From NCBI GenBank assembly GCA_025457615.1, contig JALOTZ010000008.1:1-64000 (forward strand): DNA of 64,000 bases, in the 5' to 3' direction. Made by a program: the position numbers and the translations under genes. A model generated the notes under the pieces. That model searched no databases. It was given only the letters and a program-made list of their open reading frames with translations, and had not been told where the DNA came from. Below, in pieces: positions 28,785 to 38,298 of this stretch. Each line of letters begins with the position of its first letter. Position 1 is the first letter of the stretch. This DNA comes from Verrucomicrobiota bacterium (GTDB taxonomy: Bacteria > Verrucomicrobiota > Verrucomicrobiia > Limisphaerales > DSYF01).

Positions 28785-29495
28785 ATGGAAGCCAACGAAG
28801 CGCCACTTTATTTCGTCTGGGGTATCGACCACGTGGCCTATGGCCCGGTGGAACTGCCCACGCTGGTGAACTGGATACGCGACGAGCGGGTTGAAAAGGA
28901 CACCTGGATTTACGACCAGCGTGGCCGGGCGTGGCTGCAGGCGCTGGAACTCGCCGAACTCAAGGCGGTGTTCAGTCGGCGCTCCACGGCATACGCCGCG
29001 CCAGGCAATACGACCGCCGTCATCAAGCCCGGCTCGCTGCGCCGCATCAAAGCCCTGGCTGAGCTCGCGGATGAACAACTGCAGTCGTTTGCGCGCTATC
29101 TTGACCTGGTGCGTCTGCCCCAGCACACCACGGTGGTCAAGGCGGGCGACGAGGGCGACGCCATGTTCATGCTGCTGGAGGGGGAATTGCGCGTGCGCGT
29201 GCTCGTGCGCGGCAAGGAATCCATCCTGGCCACGCTGGAACCCGGCGAATCATTCGGTGAGCTGGCGCTCCTGGACGAAGGCAAGCGATCAGCCGACGTG
29301 ATTGCCAACGTGGACAGCATGGTACTGAAGATCACCCGGGCAGGACTCAAGAAGCTGTTCGATGAAGCCCCGGCGCTGGCCGCACCCTTCCTCCACGCCC
29401 TGGGCCGGGCCACCGCAGCCCGACTGCGCGCCACCAACCGGCGCGTCGAGGATTCCATCCGTCTGAGCAACTCTGTTCAGGGAGCCGAAGGCTAG
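28785..29495 (+). CDS. GYF_2-like plus cyclic nucleotide-binding domain protein
   Basis: N-terminal LYFVWGIDHVAYGPVELPTLVNWIRDERVEKDTWIYDQRGRAWLQA; C-terminal VVKAGDEGDAMFMLLEGELRV...GESFGELALLDEGKRSADVIA. Confidence 0.82.
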   Translation: MEANEAPLYFVWGIDHVAYGPVELPTLVNWIRDERVEKDTWIYDQRGRAWLQALELAELKAVFSRRSTAYAAPGNTTAVIKPGSLRRIKALAELADEQLQSFARYLDLVRLPQHTTVVKAGDEGDAMFMLLEGELRVRVLVRGKESILATLEPGESFGELALLDEGKRSADVIANVDSMVLKITRAGLKKLFDEAPALAAPFLHALGRATAARLRATNRRVEDSIRLSNSVQGAEG

Positions 29496-29917
29496 GGTTG
29501 CCCGGCTTTGCGGGTGTAGGCACTCACCGTCTTGACGTTGGCCTGCTGGGCGGCGTCCATCACCTTCACAATCCTCCCAAATGGGGCGCCTTCGTCCGCC
29601 CGAATGGCCAGCGGCACGTCCGGATTCTTCAACGTTTCGATCTTCAGCCGATCCCCCAGAGCAACGGGCGTGATGGGTTTGGGATCGGATCCGAACCGGA
29701 GATCGCCCACCAGGTCCACCGAAACCAGCAGGGCGGCATCCTGACCGGCACCCGGCTTCTGTGCCTGGGTGGATTCAGGAAGCGTCAACTTGACGGCGGG
29801 ATGCTGACGAAACGTGGTGGTCGCCATCAGGAAGATCAGCATGACAATCAGCACATCGATCAGGGCGATGATGATCACCGCCGGCGTCTGCCTGCGTTTC
29901 TGGACTGCAAAGTGCAC
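29492..29917 (-). CDS. ExbD/TolR family protein
   Basis: ALIDVLIVMLIFLMATTTFRQHPAVKLTLPES. Confidence 0.88.
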   Translation of the reverse strand: MHFAVQKRRQTPAVIIIALIDVLIVMLIFLMATTTFRQHPAVKLTLPESTQAQKPGAGQDAALLVSVDLVGDLRFGSDPKPITPVALGDRLKIETLKNPDVPLAIRADEGAPFGRIVKVMDAAQQANVKTVSAYTRKAGQP

Positions 29918-29920
29918 GTG

Positions 29921-30520
29921 TCAGGTATCGCTCGACCGGTTGCGATATTGTCGGCGGAGGAACTCATCGCACAGGGTTTCCATCTCCACCGTCATGGTTT
30001 CCACCTTCTTGGTGTAGTAGCTCCAGGAGATCAAACAGGGGATGGCGATGAGCAGGCCCATCAGGGTGGCGTTGAGGATGAGCCCGATGCCTTTGGCCAG
30101 AGCCGCCGTGTCGCTCAGGCCCGTTTCACCCAGGCCTCCAAACAGCGACATCATGCCGGCGATGGTTCCGACCAGCCCCAATAATGGCGCGATGCCCACG
30201 ATGACCTCCAGCACCACCAATCCACGCTCCAGTTTCACGATTTCACGCCTGGCCTGGGTTTGCAGGGCATCAACGGTCTCGGCCTTGGGCCAGTCGAGAT
30301 GGTCGCTGGCCAGGACGAGGATTCGGGCCAGGGGTGAGGGATGCCTCTCGCAGACCTTTCGCAGCAGCCCCACCTCCTCAGTGTTGCCACAGGAACGGAC
30401 GGCCGCCTCGATCGCGGGCGGCAACACCTTGGCCCAGCGAAGGGCCAACCCCCGTTCAATGATGAAGGTCAACCCCACCACCGAGGTCAGGACCAGCAAG
30501 ATGTAAACAACCAGTTCCAT
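29921..30520 (-). CDS. MotA/TolQ/ExbB family protein
   Basis: LVVLEVIVGIAPLLGLVGTIAGMMSLFGGLGETG...ALMGLLIAIPCLISWSYY. Confidence 0.9.
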   Translation of the reverse strand: MELVVYILLVLTSVVGLTFIIERGLALRWAKVLPPAIEAAVRSCGNTEEVGLLRKVCERHPSPLARILVLASDHLDWPKAETVDALQTQARREIVKLERGLVVLEVIVGIAPLLGLVGTIAGMMSLFGGLGETGLSDTAALAKGIGLILNATLMGLLIAIPCLISWSYYTKKVETMTVEMETLCDEFLRRQYRNRSSDT

Positions 30521-30548
30521 GTTTTCCTTTCAGCATTCCACAAGGGAA

Positions 30549-31568
30549 TCAATTGTAATAAAAGGTGAATCGCACGTCACGATAGTTGGTGCCGATCATC
30601 CGACGCATGTCGCTGGGCCACCGCGCATAGGGCGAAGGATCCATCACCGCCTTCTGACACAACAGGCTCAACATCTCGTCCACCGTGTTCTCCGACACCC
30701 TCATGCCGGAAATCCGCCCATCGTGATGCAAACGGAAATCCAGCACCACCCGACCGCTCATCTCGTGGCCGAATCCACGCGCGTCCAGCAAGTCAAACCA
30801 GCGGTTCTGAATGGCGACAATGATGGCCCGGTCGTAATCCCCGAACGGCGAGGCTTTCACGTCCAGCGACGACAGCGTGCTCAGGCGACGCACCCCGCCC
30901 TCCTGCTTCATCTTGCGTCCGGCCAGCGCATTGACTTGGGCTTCGGGGGTTCGGGCCATCGCTTCTTTTAGGGTTCGTGGCCGCGGCTTGATCTCCGGCG
31001 GTTGGAGTTCCTTGGGCTGCTCCCGGTCGGCGGCTTTGGCCAGCCTCAGATCGCCCTCCGGTTCCTTGGTCGGCTCGGTAGTCTCCGGCTTGGATTCCGG
31101 CTCCGGGACGGGCTCGGGTTCCGGCGGCGCCGCGGCAGGTTGCAGCGGGACAGCCTTGAGCGGGGGAACATCCTCGGTTCGAACCAATTGCTCCTGACGC
31201 CCATCAAACATGGGTGCCCCGGTCACCTCGTCGGTCAAGGGATTGGCGGCCTGCGAACTCTTGTCGGAGTAGTAGGGCGTGTCTTGCGGAACCTCGGAGC
31301 TGGCCACAGCGGGGTTCACGTCCACAAAAACCAGCGGCATCTGGCGTTCAGGGTCCTGCAAGGCAATCTTGGCCGCCTGGAGTTCCTCGATCACCTGCCC
31401 CATGGGCTTCCAATGGAGGCGTTCCCATAATCCCAGTTTCTGACCGCCCTTGTAGGTCCCATAAATTACCAGATGCGCCAGCAGCGACAGCGCAAAGGCG
31501 GCAAGAAGCCTTGAGTGCTCAAGGCTTCCCAAAACCCGCACTTCGGATAACGGCCGTTGGGCAAACAT
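30549..31568 (-). CDS. TonB-like energy transducer
   Basis: N-terminal TM, Pro/Glu-rich middle (PAAAPPEPEPVPEPESKPETTEPTKEPEG), TonB-like C-terminus. Same strand as the ExbB and ExbD genes. Confidence 0.72.
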   Translation of the reverse strand: MFAQRPLSEVRVLGSLEHSRLLAAFALSLLAHLVIYGTYKGGQKLGLWERLHWKPMGQVIEELQAAKIALQDPERQMPLVFVDVNPAVASSEVPQDTPYYSDKSSQAANPLTDEVTGAPMFDGRQEQLVRTEDVPPLKAVPLQPAAAPPEPEPVPEPESKPETTEPTKEPEGDLRLAKAADREQPKELQPPEIKPRPRTLKEAMARTPEAQVNALAGRKMKQEGGVRRLSTLSSLDVKASPFGDYDRAIIVAIQNRWFDLLDARGFGHEMSGRVVLDFRLHHDGRISGMRVSENTVDEMLSLLCQKAVMDPSPYARWPSDMRRMIGTNYRDVRFTFYYN

Positions 31569-31799
31569 GCTGGAAAACAGTGCCGCAGCCCTCCATTGGT
31601 AGCAACAACTTAGCCATCAGAGGCCTTCCGGGCGGCGGCGGTTTGAAGAGTTAGACGGACCATGTCCCTGAAATGCTCAAGCGTCATCAGACAAAGCGGG
31701 ACCACGTGATGCGAAGATCAATCGGCGGGCAAAGCCCCGGCCAACAGCCAAGCCACCGGTGCGCTTGCCCGGCTCGGAGATTTCTGCAAAAGTCCGCCG

Positions 31800-32852
31800 A
31801 TGCGCCGGTTATGTCTTCTTGGGATCCTGGTTGCCGGAACGGCAGCTTGGGCAGCGGAGTTGTCCATCGACTTCAGCACCACCCCTCAGGGGGAGCTGCC
31901 GAAGGGGTTTCGACCGCTGCTGGCAGGCGAAGGATCGCCGGGACGGTGGGAGGTGATACTGGCCGAGGTGCCGCCCACACTGGCCCCGCTGAGCCCTAAA
32001 GCGCCCCAGACCAGCGTCAAGCCGGTGCTCACCCAGACGGTTCACGACCCGACCGACGAACGATTCCCCATGCTGGTTTACGAGGGGGAGGAGTTCACGG
32101 ACTTCACCTTGACCGCGCGCCTTCGCCTTCTCGGGGGCGTGCAGGAACAGATGGCCGGGATGGCCTTCCGCCTGCAGGATGCGCAGAATTTCTATGTGAT
32201 CCGCTTGAGCGCGCTCGGGCAGAACCTCCGCTTCTACAAAGTGGTTCAGGGAACCCGGGGGCGACCGATCGGCCCTTCCATCCCCATCAGCACCAACACC
32301 TGGCATGAACTGAAGATTGAGTGCCAGGGCAACCAAATCCTCTGCACTCTCAACGGACAACTCGTGATGCCCGCCTTGCAGGATACCTCCTTCGCCCGGG
32401 GCAGAATCGCCTTTTGGACAAAATCTGACTCGCTCTGTCAATTTGCTGGAGTCAGCGTCGTTTATACGCCCACCACCCCGCTCTCCGTCCAGATGATCGA
32501 GGCAGCCTTGGCCAAGTATCCCCGCGTCATTGACCTGCGCCTCTATGCACCCCAGACAGGAAGCAACACGATCCGCGCGGTGGCCTGCAAGAACCCGCCG
32601 GATCTGGGGACCCCGGGGGGCAAAGCCGAAGTCGGCGCCATCCGCAATGCGGACATCTATGTCGGTAAGGGCAAGCAGACGGTCACGGTCGTCATGCCCG
32701 TCCGGGATCGGAACGGTGAGCCTGCAGCAGCGGCGCAGATCGTCATGGACAGCTTTGCGGGCCAGACGGAAAACAACGCGATTGTCCGGGCCAGACCCAT
32801 CGTGCGATTGATGGAAACCATGCTGCAATCCAGTCAGGATCCCTTGCGATAG
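31800..32852 (+). CDS. Secreted concanavalin-like/DUF1080-like protein
   Basis: Signal peptide MRRLCLLGILVAGTAAWA; FTDFTLTARLRLLGG...GMAFRLQDAQNFYVIRLSALGQNLRFYK. Confidence 0.6.
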   Translation: MRRLCLLGILVAGTAAWAAELSIDFSTTPQGELPKGFRPLLAGEGSPGRWEVILAEVPPTLAPLSPKAPQTSVKPVLTQTVHDPTDERFPMLVYEGEEFTDFTLTARLRLLGGVQEQMAGMAFRLQDAQNFYVIRLSALGQNLRFYKVVQGTRGRPIGPSIPISTNTWHELKIECQGNQILCTLNGQLVMPALQDTSFARGRIAFWTKSDSLCQFAGVSVVYTPTTPLSVQMIEAALAKYPRVIDLRLYAPQTGSNTIRAVACKNPPDLGTPGGKAEVGAIRNADIYVGKGKQTVTVVMPVRDRNGEPAAAAQIVMDSFAGQTENNAIVRARPIVRLMETMLQSSQDPLR

Positions 32853-32937
32853 TTCCTTGCGGCGTCTCGAAACCAACGGCGGCCAACTATTTCAGTATTT
32901 CCCCCAGGGTCGGCTAGCATCCTGCTGTCTTGCACCC

Positions 32938-33483
32938 ATGCGAGTAGCAGCCTTTATCGAACGAGACGGCCTGCTGAACCGGTTCCGGATGCAGCACGAC
33001 CTGCCGGTTGCACCGATTCAACTTGAGGAATTCCGCGTCCAACCCGAAGCCGTACCTTTGGTCCGATCCCTCCAGGACGCAGGCTACCTGGTGATCGCCA
33101 CCACCAATCAGCCCGGCCTCACCAGCGGCGAGCTCTCCCGACGGGAACTCGACCTCATGCACGAAATTCTGCTCAAAAAACTCAACCTGGACGATATCAT
33201 GGTCTGCCCACACGACGAGGCCGACCGTTGTCCCTGCCGCAAACCCAAGCCCGGCTTGCTGATCGAGGCCGGATTCAAGTGGCACGTGGATCTGGACCGA
33301 TCCGTGGTCATCAGCGACAAGTGGCAGGATGCCGAGGCGGCGCGCATCGCAGGTTGCACATCCATTCTCATCGACTCGCCCTGGAACGGTCCCGGACATC
33401 ATGACTTCCAGGTTTCCTCCTTCAAAGCGGCCGTCGCCAAGGCGCTTTCCCTCATGAACACCTCCGGCGTGCTGCTCCGCTAG
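32938..33483 (+). CDS. HAD-IIIA phosphatase (GmhB-like) with ERDG in motif I
   Basis: FIERDGLLNR, VIATTNQPGLTSGELSR, DRCPCRKPKPGLL, VVISDKWQDAEAARIAGC. Confidence 0.85.
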   Translation: MRVAAFIERDGLLNRFRMQHDLPVAPIQLEEFRVQPEAVPLVRSLQDAGYLVIATTNQPGLTSGELSRRELDLMHEILLKKLNLDDIMVCPHDEADRCPCRKPKPGLLIEAGFKWHVDLDRSVVISDKWQDAEAARIAGCTSILIDSPWNGPGHHDFQVSSFKAAVAKALSLMNTSGVLLR

Positions 33484-33490
33484 AAACACT

Positions 33491-34207
33491 TCAGGAGCAG
33501 ATGCCGGGAGTTCGTGCAGAGAGGCCTGAACGCGCGCGGACCAACACCCAGAGCAGTTGCCCGATTGGGGCGGACATCAACCCCAGCGCGACCAGGAACA
33601 GCGGCCATGGGAACGAACCGGGCAACAGCTCGCGCAGGGCCGCCTCACCCCCGGGCGCGACGCGAATCGCGTCCGCCATGAACACGTAGAGCGCGAGCAG
33701 GACGCCCAGAACGCTGAGGGCCAGCACGGGCCGGTGTGCGAGGGCTACACCTTGCAGTTGCGGGAACTGCGTGACCAACGTTCCCCAGACGATCATGAGC
33801 AGCGCAATCAGCATCGGTGCCAGAATGGGCCCCCACCACGGCAACGGAATGAGGAACAGAATGTCCCAGTCCAGCAGGGAGCGGGGCCAACCGGTCATCA
33901 GCTTGAGAAAGAGGTAGTAGAGAATGTCCCACACACCAAAGGCAACCAGGGCGTAGCCCAGCCGCGAAACCCAGGTCCGGCCGGCCAGTAACCCCACGGT
34001 CAGCAGCAGGATCATCGTCGCCGCCTCGCGCACGATTTCCACCCACACGATGCCCTCCACCAGCGGGAGCGGGTTGGGTTGATACGGGTCGATCCGATCC
34101 ACCATCGTCCGCAGGTAGAACACCACCGCCGCCTCGATCCAGGCAAACGCGACCGCAAAGACGCAGACGCTGAGCCAACGATAAAGGGCGGGGCGACGGC
34201 TTCTCAT
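33491..34207 (-). CDS. Multi-pass membrane protein, unknown function
   Basis: Several hydrophobic segments across 238 aa. Confidence 0.65.
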   Translation of the reverse strand: MRSRRPALYRWLSVCVFAVAFAWIEAAVVFYLRTMVDRIDPYQPNPLPLVEGIVWVEIVREAATMILLLTVGLLAGRTWVSRLGYALVAFGVWDILYYLFLKLMTGWPRSLLDWDILFLIPLPWWGPILAPMLIALLMIVWGTLVTQFPQLQGVALAHRPVLALSVLGVLLALYVFMADAIRVAPGGEAALRELLPGSFPWPLFLVALGLMSAPIGQLLWVLVRARSGLSARTPGICS

Positions 34208-34210
34208 CGA

Positions 34211-35133
34211 TCAGACTCCATTCTCATCGCGTGCGTACCAATCGATATTCCGCGTGGCGTGGAACAGCACCGCCAGCACCACAAACAGACCCGCGGCGCC
34301 GAACAGCAACGAGTAATCCTGCAATTGCAGGGCAATGTAAAGGAAGCCGTAAATTGCCGCCAGCATGGCCACGATGAGAAGCGTCCGCCACCCGCTTCGC
34401 AGCACCCGGATACCGTAGTACGCAATCAACAGCGTGGTCGCAGCGGCCGCTGCGGCATACGCCCACCCAAACGCGATGAACTCGGACCGGGACAGCAGGC
34501 CGAGATAAAACAGGCCGAGGGCCAGGCCGACCAGGGTGTATTGGAGTGGATGCAGGCGAAGCCCGCAGAGAATCTCGAACAGGAAGAAGACAGCGAACAT
34601 CAGGGCGATGAACAGCACGCCATACTTGATGGCCCGCTCGACGTTGCGGTAGGCGTCAATGCCCGCCAGGAAGTTCACGCCAAACAGCGAACCCGCCACC
34701 GAGTTCGGGGTCAATCCGGCGGCCGCATCCTGGTCCGTCCACTGCTGGGCGTAGTCGCGTCCGTATTGCGACAGTTGCCACGCCGCCTCAAAGCCGGTCG
34801 CCCCCACCGTCCGCTCCGCGGGCAGGAACGCACCCTGAAAGCTCGGATCCGGCCAGGGCGAGGAGAATCTGATTCGATTCTCCCCGGCCGCCGGGGTGAA
34901 GCGGATGCCGCCGCTGCCGTTGACCGTCAGATCCAACCGCAGCGCGATGTCCCCGGTGTTTTCGCGCAATCCGGCGACGCGGGCGTGGACACCGGAGGCA
35001 AAACCCTTCAGCTTGGAGCCCGGCACCAGCGGAACGCCATCAGGATCGCCACGCCCAGCATCTTGAAAAAGCTGGCGCGGCATTTCAGGAAACTCGAACA
35101 GGCAGACAGGGGCGGGGGGATTGGCGTGTTCAT
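34211..35133 (-). pseudogene. creD: creD-like inner membrane gene, apparently disrupted by an internal out-of-frame deletion
   Basis: N-terminal MNTPIPPPLSACSSFLKCRASFFKMLGVAIL is in one frame (from 35133); CreD C-terminal part (PDPSFQGAFLPAERTVGATGFEAAWQLSQYGRDYAQQWTD...VERAIKYGVLFIALMFAVFFLFEI) is in another. Confidence 0.65.
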
Positions 35134-35161
35134 GATTCGGTGATCAGTGATAAGGAGGCAG

Positions 35162-36052
35162 TCAAACCGTCGCGATACCGGCTTCCATCTCCCGCCGGGA
35201 AGGTGGTCGTTCCGCATCGTCAGCATGCTGGCCAAGGACACGTTCGACCTCGTCAATCACCCGGTCGGGCGTGGAGGTTCCGGCCGTGATGCCCACCGTG
35301 TCTTCCGCCCAAAACCATTCCGGGCGCAGGTCCGACGCCGTCTGCACATGGTGCACCCGTCCACAATGACGGCTGCAGGTGGCCACCAGTTCGCGCGTGT
35401 TGTTGCTGGCCGCCCCGCCAATCACCACCACCACATCGCAACAGTGCGCCAGCTCCACCGCCGCCTGCTGGCGCTGCTTGGTGGGCTGGCACACGGTGTC
35501 CACGAACCGCACCTCGGCAGCCGGGAACCGTTCCCGCATCTGCCGCACCCGTTCCCGCACCCGATTGATCGGTTGGGTGGTTTGGGAGACCACCCCGAGG
35601 CGCGGCCGGAACGCAAGCCCCGCCACATCCGCTTTGCTCAACACCACGTCAAAAGCGTCCAGGTCCCCTGTCAGACCCCGCACCTCCACATGGTCGCGCT
35701 GACCAATGATGACCGGATGAAACCCCGCCTTCACCAACTGCGCCAGGGCTCGATGCGCCCGATGGACCAGCGGACACGTGGCATCGCTCACCCGCAGTCC
35801 CAGTGCCCGCGCGCCCACCTTGGCACGGTCCGAGGCGCCATGGGCGGTGATCATGACCTCCGGCGTTCTCGCATCCTCGGCTCGCTCAGCGATGCGAATG
35901 CCCCGGGCCTGCAGATCGTGAATCACGGTCGCGTTGTGAACCAGGCCACCCAGGATGCTCAACGGCCCCTGCCGGGCCCGCTCGTGGGCCAGCACGATGG
36001 CGTCCCGCACCCCAAAGCACATGCCCAGATGTTCAGCGCGGAGGATCCTCAT
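35162..36052 (-). CDS. ispH: 4-hydroxy-3-methylbut-2-enyl diphosphate reductase
   Basis: HLGMCFGVRDAI, GGLVHNATVI, DATCPLVHRAH, VVSQTTQP, VDTVCQPTKQRQQAA, ITAGTSTPDRVIDEV. Confidence 0.93.
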   Translation of the reverse strand: MRILRAEHLGMCFGVRDAIVLAHERARQGPLSILGGLVHNATVIHDLQARGIRIAERAEDARTPEVMITAHGASDRAKVGARALGLRVSDATCPLVHRAHRALAQLVKAGFHPVIIGQRDHVEVRGLTGDLDAFDVVLSKADVAGLAFRPRLGVVSQTTQPINRVRERVRQMRERFPAAEVRFVDTVCQPTKQRQQAAVELAHCCDVVVVIGGAASNNTRELVATCSRHCGRVHHVQTASDLRPEWFWAEDTVGITAGTSTPDRVIDEVERVLGQHADDAERPPSRREMEAGIATV

Positions 36053-36261
36053 CGAGCAGCCCCCTTTCCCCAACCCCCGTCCCGCCGCGGGGCTATCCTT
36101 GGACCGGAGGCCGGTCGGGCCGCGCTGTGCGCGGTCCGGCGCCGGAGCACCGGCGCCCGGCCAAGGTCCGAGGCTTGAAAGCCCGCACGGGTCCGTTCGC
36201 AGCAGTCTCCCCAGGGCCACAGACGTCCCCGAGGGGTCCCACGCCCGACAAACTGCACTTC

Positions 36262-36278
36262 ACTTTGCATTACAAAGC
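36262..36278. promoter_or_regulatory. Imperfect operator-like palindrome ACTTTGC-ATT-ACAAAGC
   Basis: 5/7 arm complementarity; near copy of the perfect palindrome at 37303-37319. Confidence 0.5.
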
Positions 36279-36325
36279 TTGTGACCGGATCCCGTCCAGG
36301 ATGTTCAAACAAGCGGCTCACCGTA

Positions 36326-36634
36326 TTATTTCGGGCGGGTTTGGCGGACGATCTGTTCCAGGAGATCCACGTGGGCGGTGAAGGCACTTCGTCCGGCAGC
36401 AGTGAGCGAACAGGTGGTCAGGGGGCGCTTGTTCTCGATGGACTTGGTCACCGCCACATAACCGGCCTGCTGCAGGGTGCGGATGTGTGTGGTGAGGTTG
36501 CCGTCGGTCATGCCCAGGGTGTCGCGCAGTTCGGTGAACGAGAGTTCCGGCGAGGCGGCCAGCATGGACATGATGGCCAGCCGGCCCCTCTCGTGGATCA
36601 CGCGATCGAGCTGGAGGAAAGGCTCGGGGTTCAT
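36326..36634 (-). CDS. Winged-helix transcriptional regulator (HTH_34-like)
   Basis: LDRVIHERGRLAIMSMLAASPELSFTELRDTLGMTDGNLTTHIRTLQQAGYVAVTKS; 4-nt overlap with the upstream gene. Confidence 0.88.
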   Translation of the reverse strand: MNPEPFLQLDRVIHERGRLAIMSMLAASPELSFTELRDTLGMTDGNLTTHIRTLQQAGYVAVTKSIENKRPLTTCSLTAAGRSAFTAHVDLLEQIVRQTRPK

Positions 36635-37296
36635 CCGTTGGAACGTGGTTTCTCCGTGGCGAAGAGGTAGAGGCCGTAAAGAGTATGCAGTAATCCGAAC
36701 GCCACTCCCATCAGGCCATAACCCAAATCCACCCGTCCCACTTCGGTCTGCGGCACAGGCAAGAAGAAGCCAGCGCACCCGCAGACAATCAGAGCCCAGC
36801 CAAACAACCGGACGCCCCGCGGCATGAAGAAGCCGGCGGCGTGAACCGCGCACCCGTAAAGGATCACCCAAATCAACGGCAGGCCCACTTGGCTCAGGTA
36901 CCCGGGGGACACCCCGGGGGCGGACAAGCCGATGCTCCAACCCCGGCCGTGCGCGAGCGCCACGAGGAATCCCAGCACCAAGCCGGCAACCAGCCCCGGC
37001 CAGAGCGCTTGCGAGACACGCCGCATGGGCGGAGACCAGAAGGGTTCCGCCTGCTGCAAGGCCTGGCGCCGGATCAGCACCCCGCCCGCAGCCACCGTCA
37101 CCACCGCCACACACAGCCAGTAGAGAATGAACTGCGGGGGCGAGTCGATTCCCGCCTTCCATCCCGCCAGCGCAGCACCCATCCCGATCACCCCTGTCAC
37201 CGTCATGACCGGCGCGAGCGCGCGCCGATACAACGCCGCCCGCTCCATCAAGGTGCGTATGGTTTGCAGGTTCTCCGCCGCCCACTGATCGTTCAT
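36631..37296 (-). CDS. Multi-pass membrane protein co-transcribed with the winged-helix regulator
   Basis: Repeated hydrophobic helices; MNDQW start at 37296. Confidence 0.7.
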   Translation of the reverse strand: MNDQWAAENLQTIRTLMERAALYRRALAPVMTVTGVIGMGAALAGWKAGIDSPPQFILYWLCVAVVTVAAGGVLIRRQALQQAEPFWSPPMRRVSQALWPGLVAGLVLGFLVALAHGRGWSIGLSAPGVSPGYLSQVGLPLIWVILYGCAVHAAGFFMPRGVRLFGWALIVCGCAGFFLPVPQTEVGRVDLGYGLMGVAFGLLHTLYGLYLFATEKPRSNG

Positions 37297-37302
37297 CGCT
37301 TT

Positions 37303-37319
37303 ACTTTGCATCGCAAAGT
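37303..37319. promoter_or_regulatory. Perfect palindromic operator candidate ACTTTGC-ATC-GCAAAGT
   Basis: 7-bp arms, 3-bp spacer, 6 bp upstream of the ATG at 37296. Confidence 0.65.
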
Positions 37320-37498
37320 CTGAGCGTCAAGCCCGGGCTTGGTCCCTGGACACTCGCGCCGTCGCCGGGGCTCACTGAGGCTTTCAGAGATCCCACGAGA
37401 GCTCAAGGTTCATGGCCTTGCCCCAAGGTGCAGTCCCGGGGCGACGAGCATGGTTGCCGGGGCTTTCCCAACACCCGCCTCAAAGATTAAGCTCGGAC

Positions 37499-38254
37499 GT
37501 GCCTCGGCCTGACTTCATCGAACTGGGCGACCGGCGGGAGGTGATCCGCATCCCAATCCTGTTTGAGGATCGGTCGGTGCTGGCCATCGACAAGCCGGCG
37601 GGGTGGATGCTGGTGCCGTTCAACTGGCAGCGGACCCCATGGAACCTGCACGCGGCGATTACGTCCTCGATCCGGGCGGGCGATTTCTGGGCCCGGTCGC
37701 GCAACCTGAAGTTCCTGCGGAACATCCATCGCCTGGACGCTGAAACCACCGGCGTCCTGCTGCTGGGCAAGAGCCCGGGGGCGGTGGAGACGCTGAGCGA
37801 ACTGTTCGAGTCGCGCCGGATGGAGAAGCTCTATCTGGCGGTGGTCGCCGGGAAGCCAAAGGCATCGGAATGGGTCTGCGAGGCGCGGTTGTCCCCCGAA
37901 TCCGGCCAGTGGGGGCGCGTGCAGGTGGATCCGAGGAACGGAAAGGAGGCGGTGACACGGTTCAAGGTGCTGGCACATCGCGAGAACCGGACCCTCCTGG
38001 AAGCCAGACCTTTGACGGGGCGGACGCACCAGATCCGCGTGCACCTGCTCGACGCCGGTCATCCGATCCTCGGAGACGAGCTTTACGGCGAGTCCTCTGC
38101 AGCGGCGGATCCGCGACGAGGGCGCCGAACCTTGGTGTTCCCGATGGGCCTGCGCGCGGTGTACCTGGCCTACGTGGATCCGTTCCGGCGGCACCGGGTG
38201 GAGATCAAGGCGCCGGAAGTGGCGTTTCTCGAAGCGTTTGGATTCTCACCGTAG
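37499..38254 (+). CDS. RluA-family pseudouridine synthase
   Basis: AIDKPAGWMLVP, NIHRLDAETTGVLLLGKS, RPLTGRTHQIRVHLLDAGHPILGDELYG. Confidence 0.92.
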   Translation: MPRPDFIELGDRREVIRIPILFEDRSVLAIDKPAGWMLVPFNWQRTPWNLHAAITSSIRAGDFWARSRNLKFLRNIHRLDAETTGVLLLGKSPGAVETLSELFESRRMEKLYLAVVAGKPKASEWVCEARLSPESGQWGRVQVDPRNGKEAVTRFKVLAHRENRTLLEARPLTGRTHQIRVHLLDAGHPILGDELYGESSAAADPRRGRRTLVFPMGLRAVYLAYVDPFRRHRVEIKAPEVAFLEAFGFSP

Positions 38255-38298
38255 CGCCGGCGTCCCACCGGCTCCAAGCGGAACTCCAATGAGGGAGG

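Noticed and set aside
31171-31190. GGTTCGAACC resembling a tRNA T-arm
   Set aside because: Lies inside the TonB-like coding region and no acceptor or anticodon arm could be built around it.
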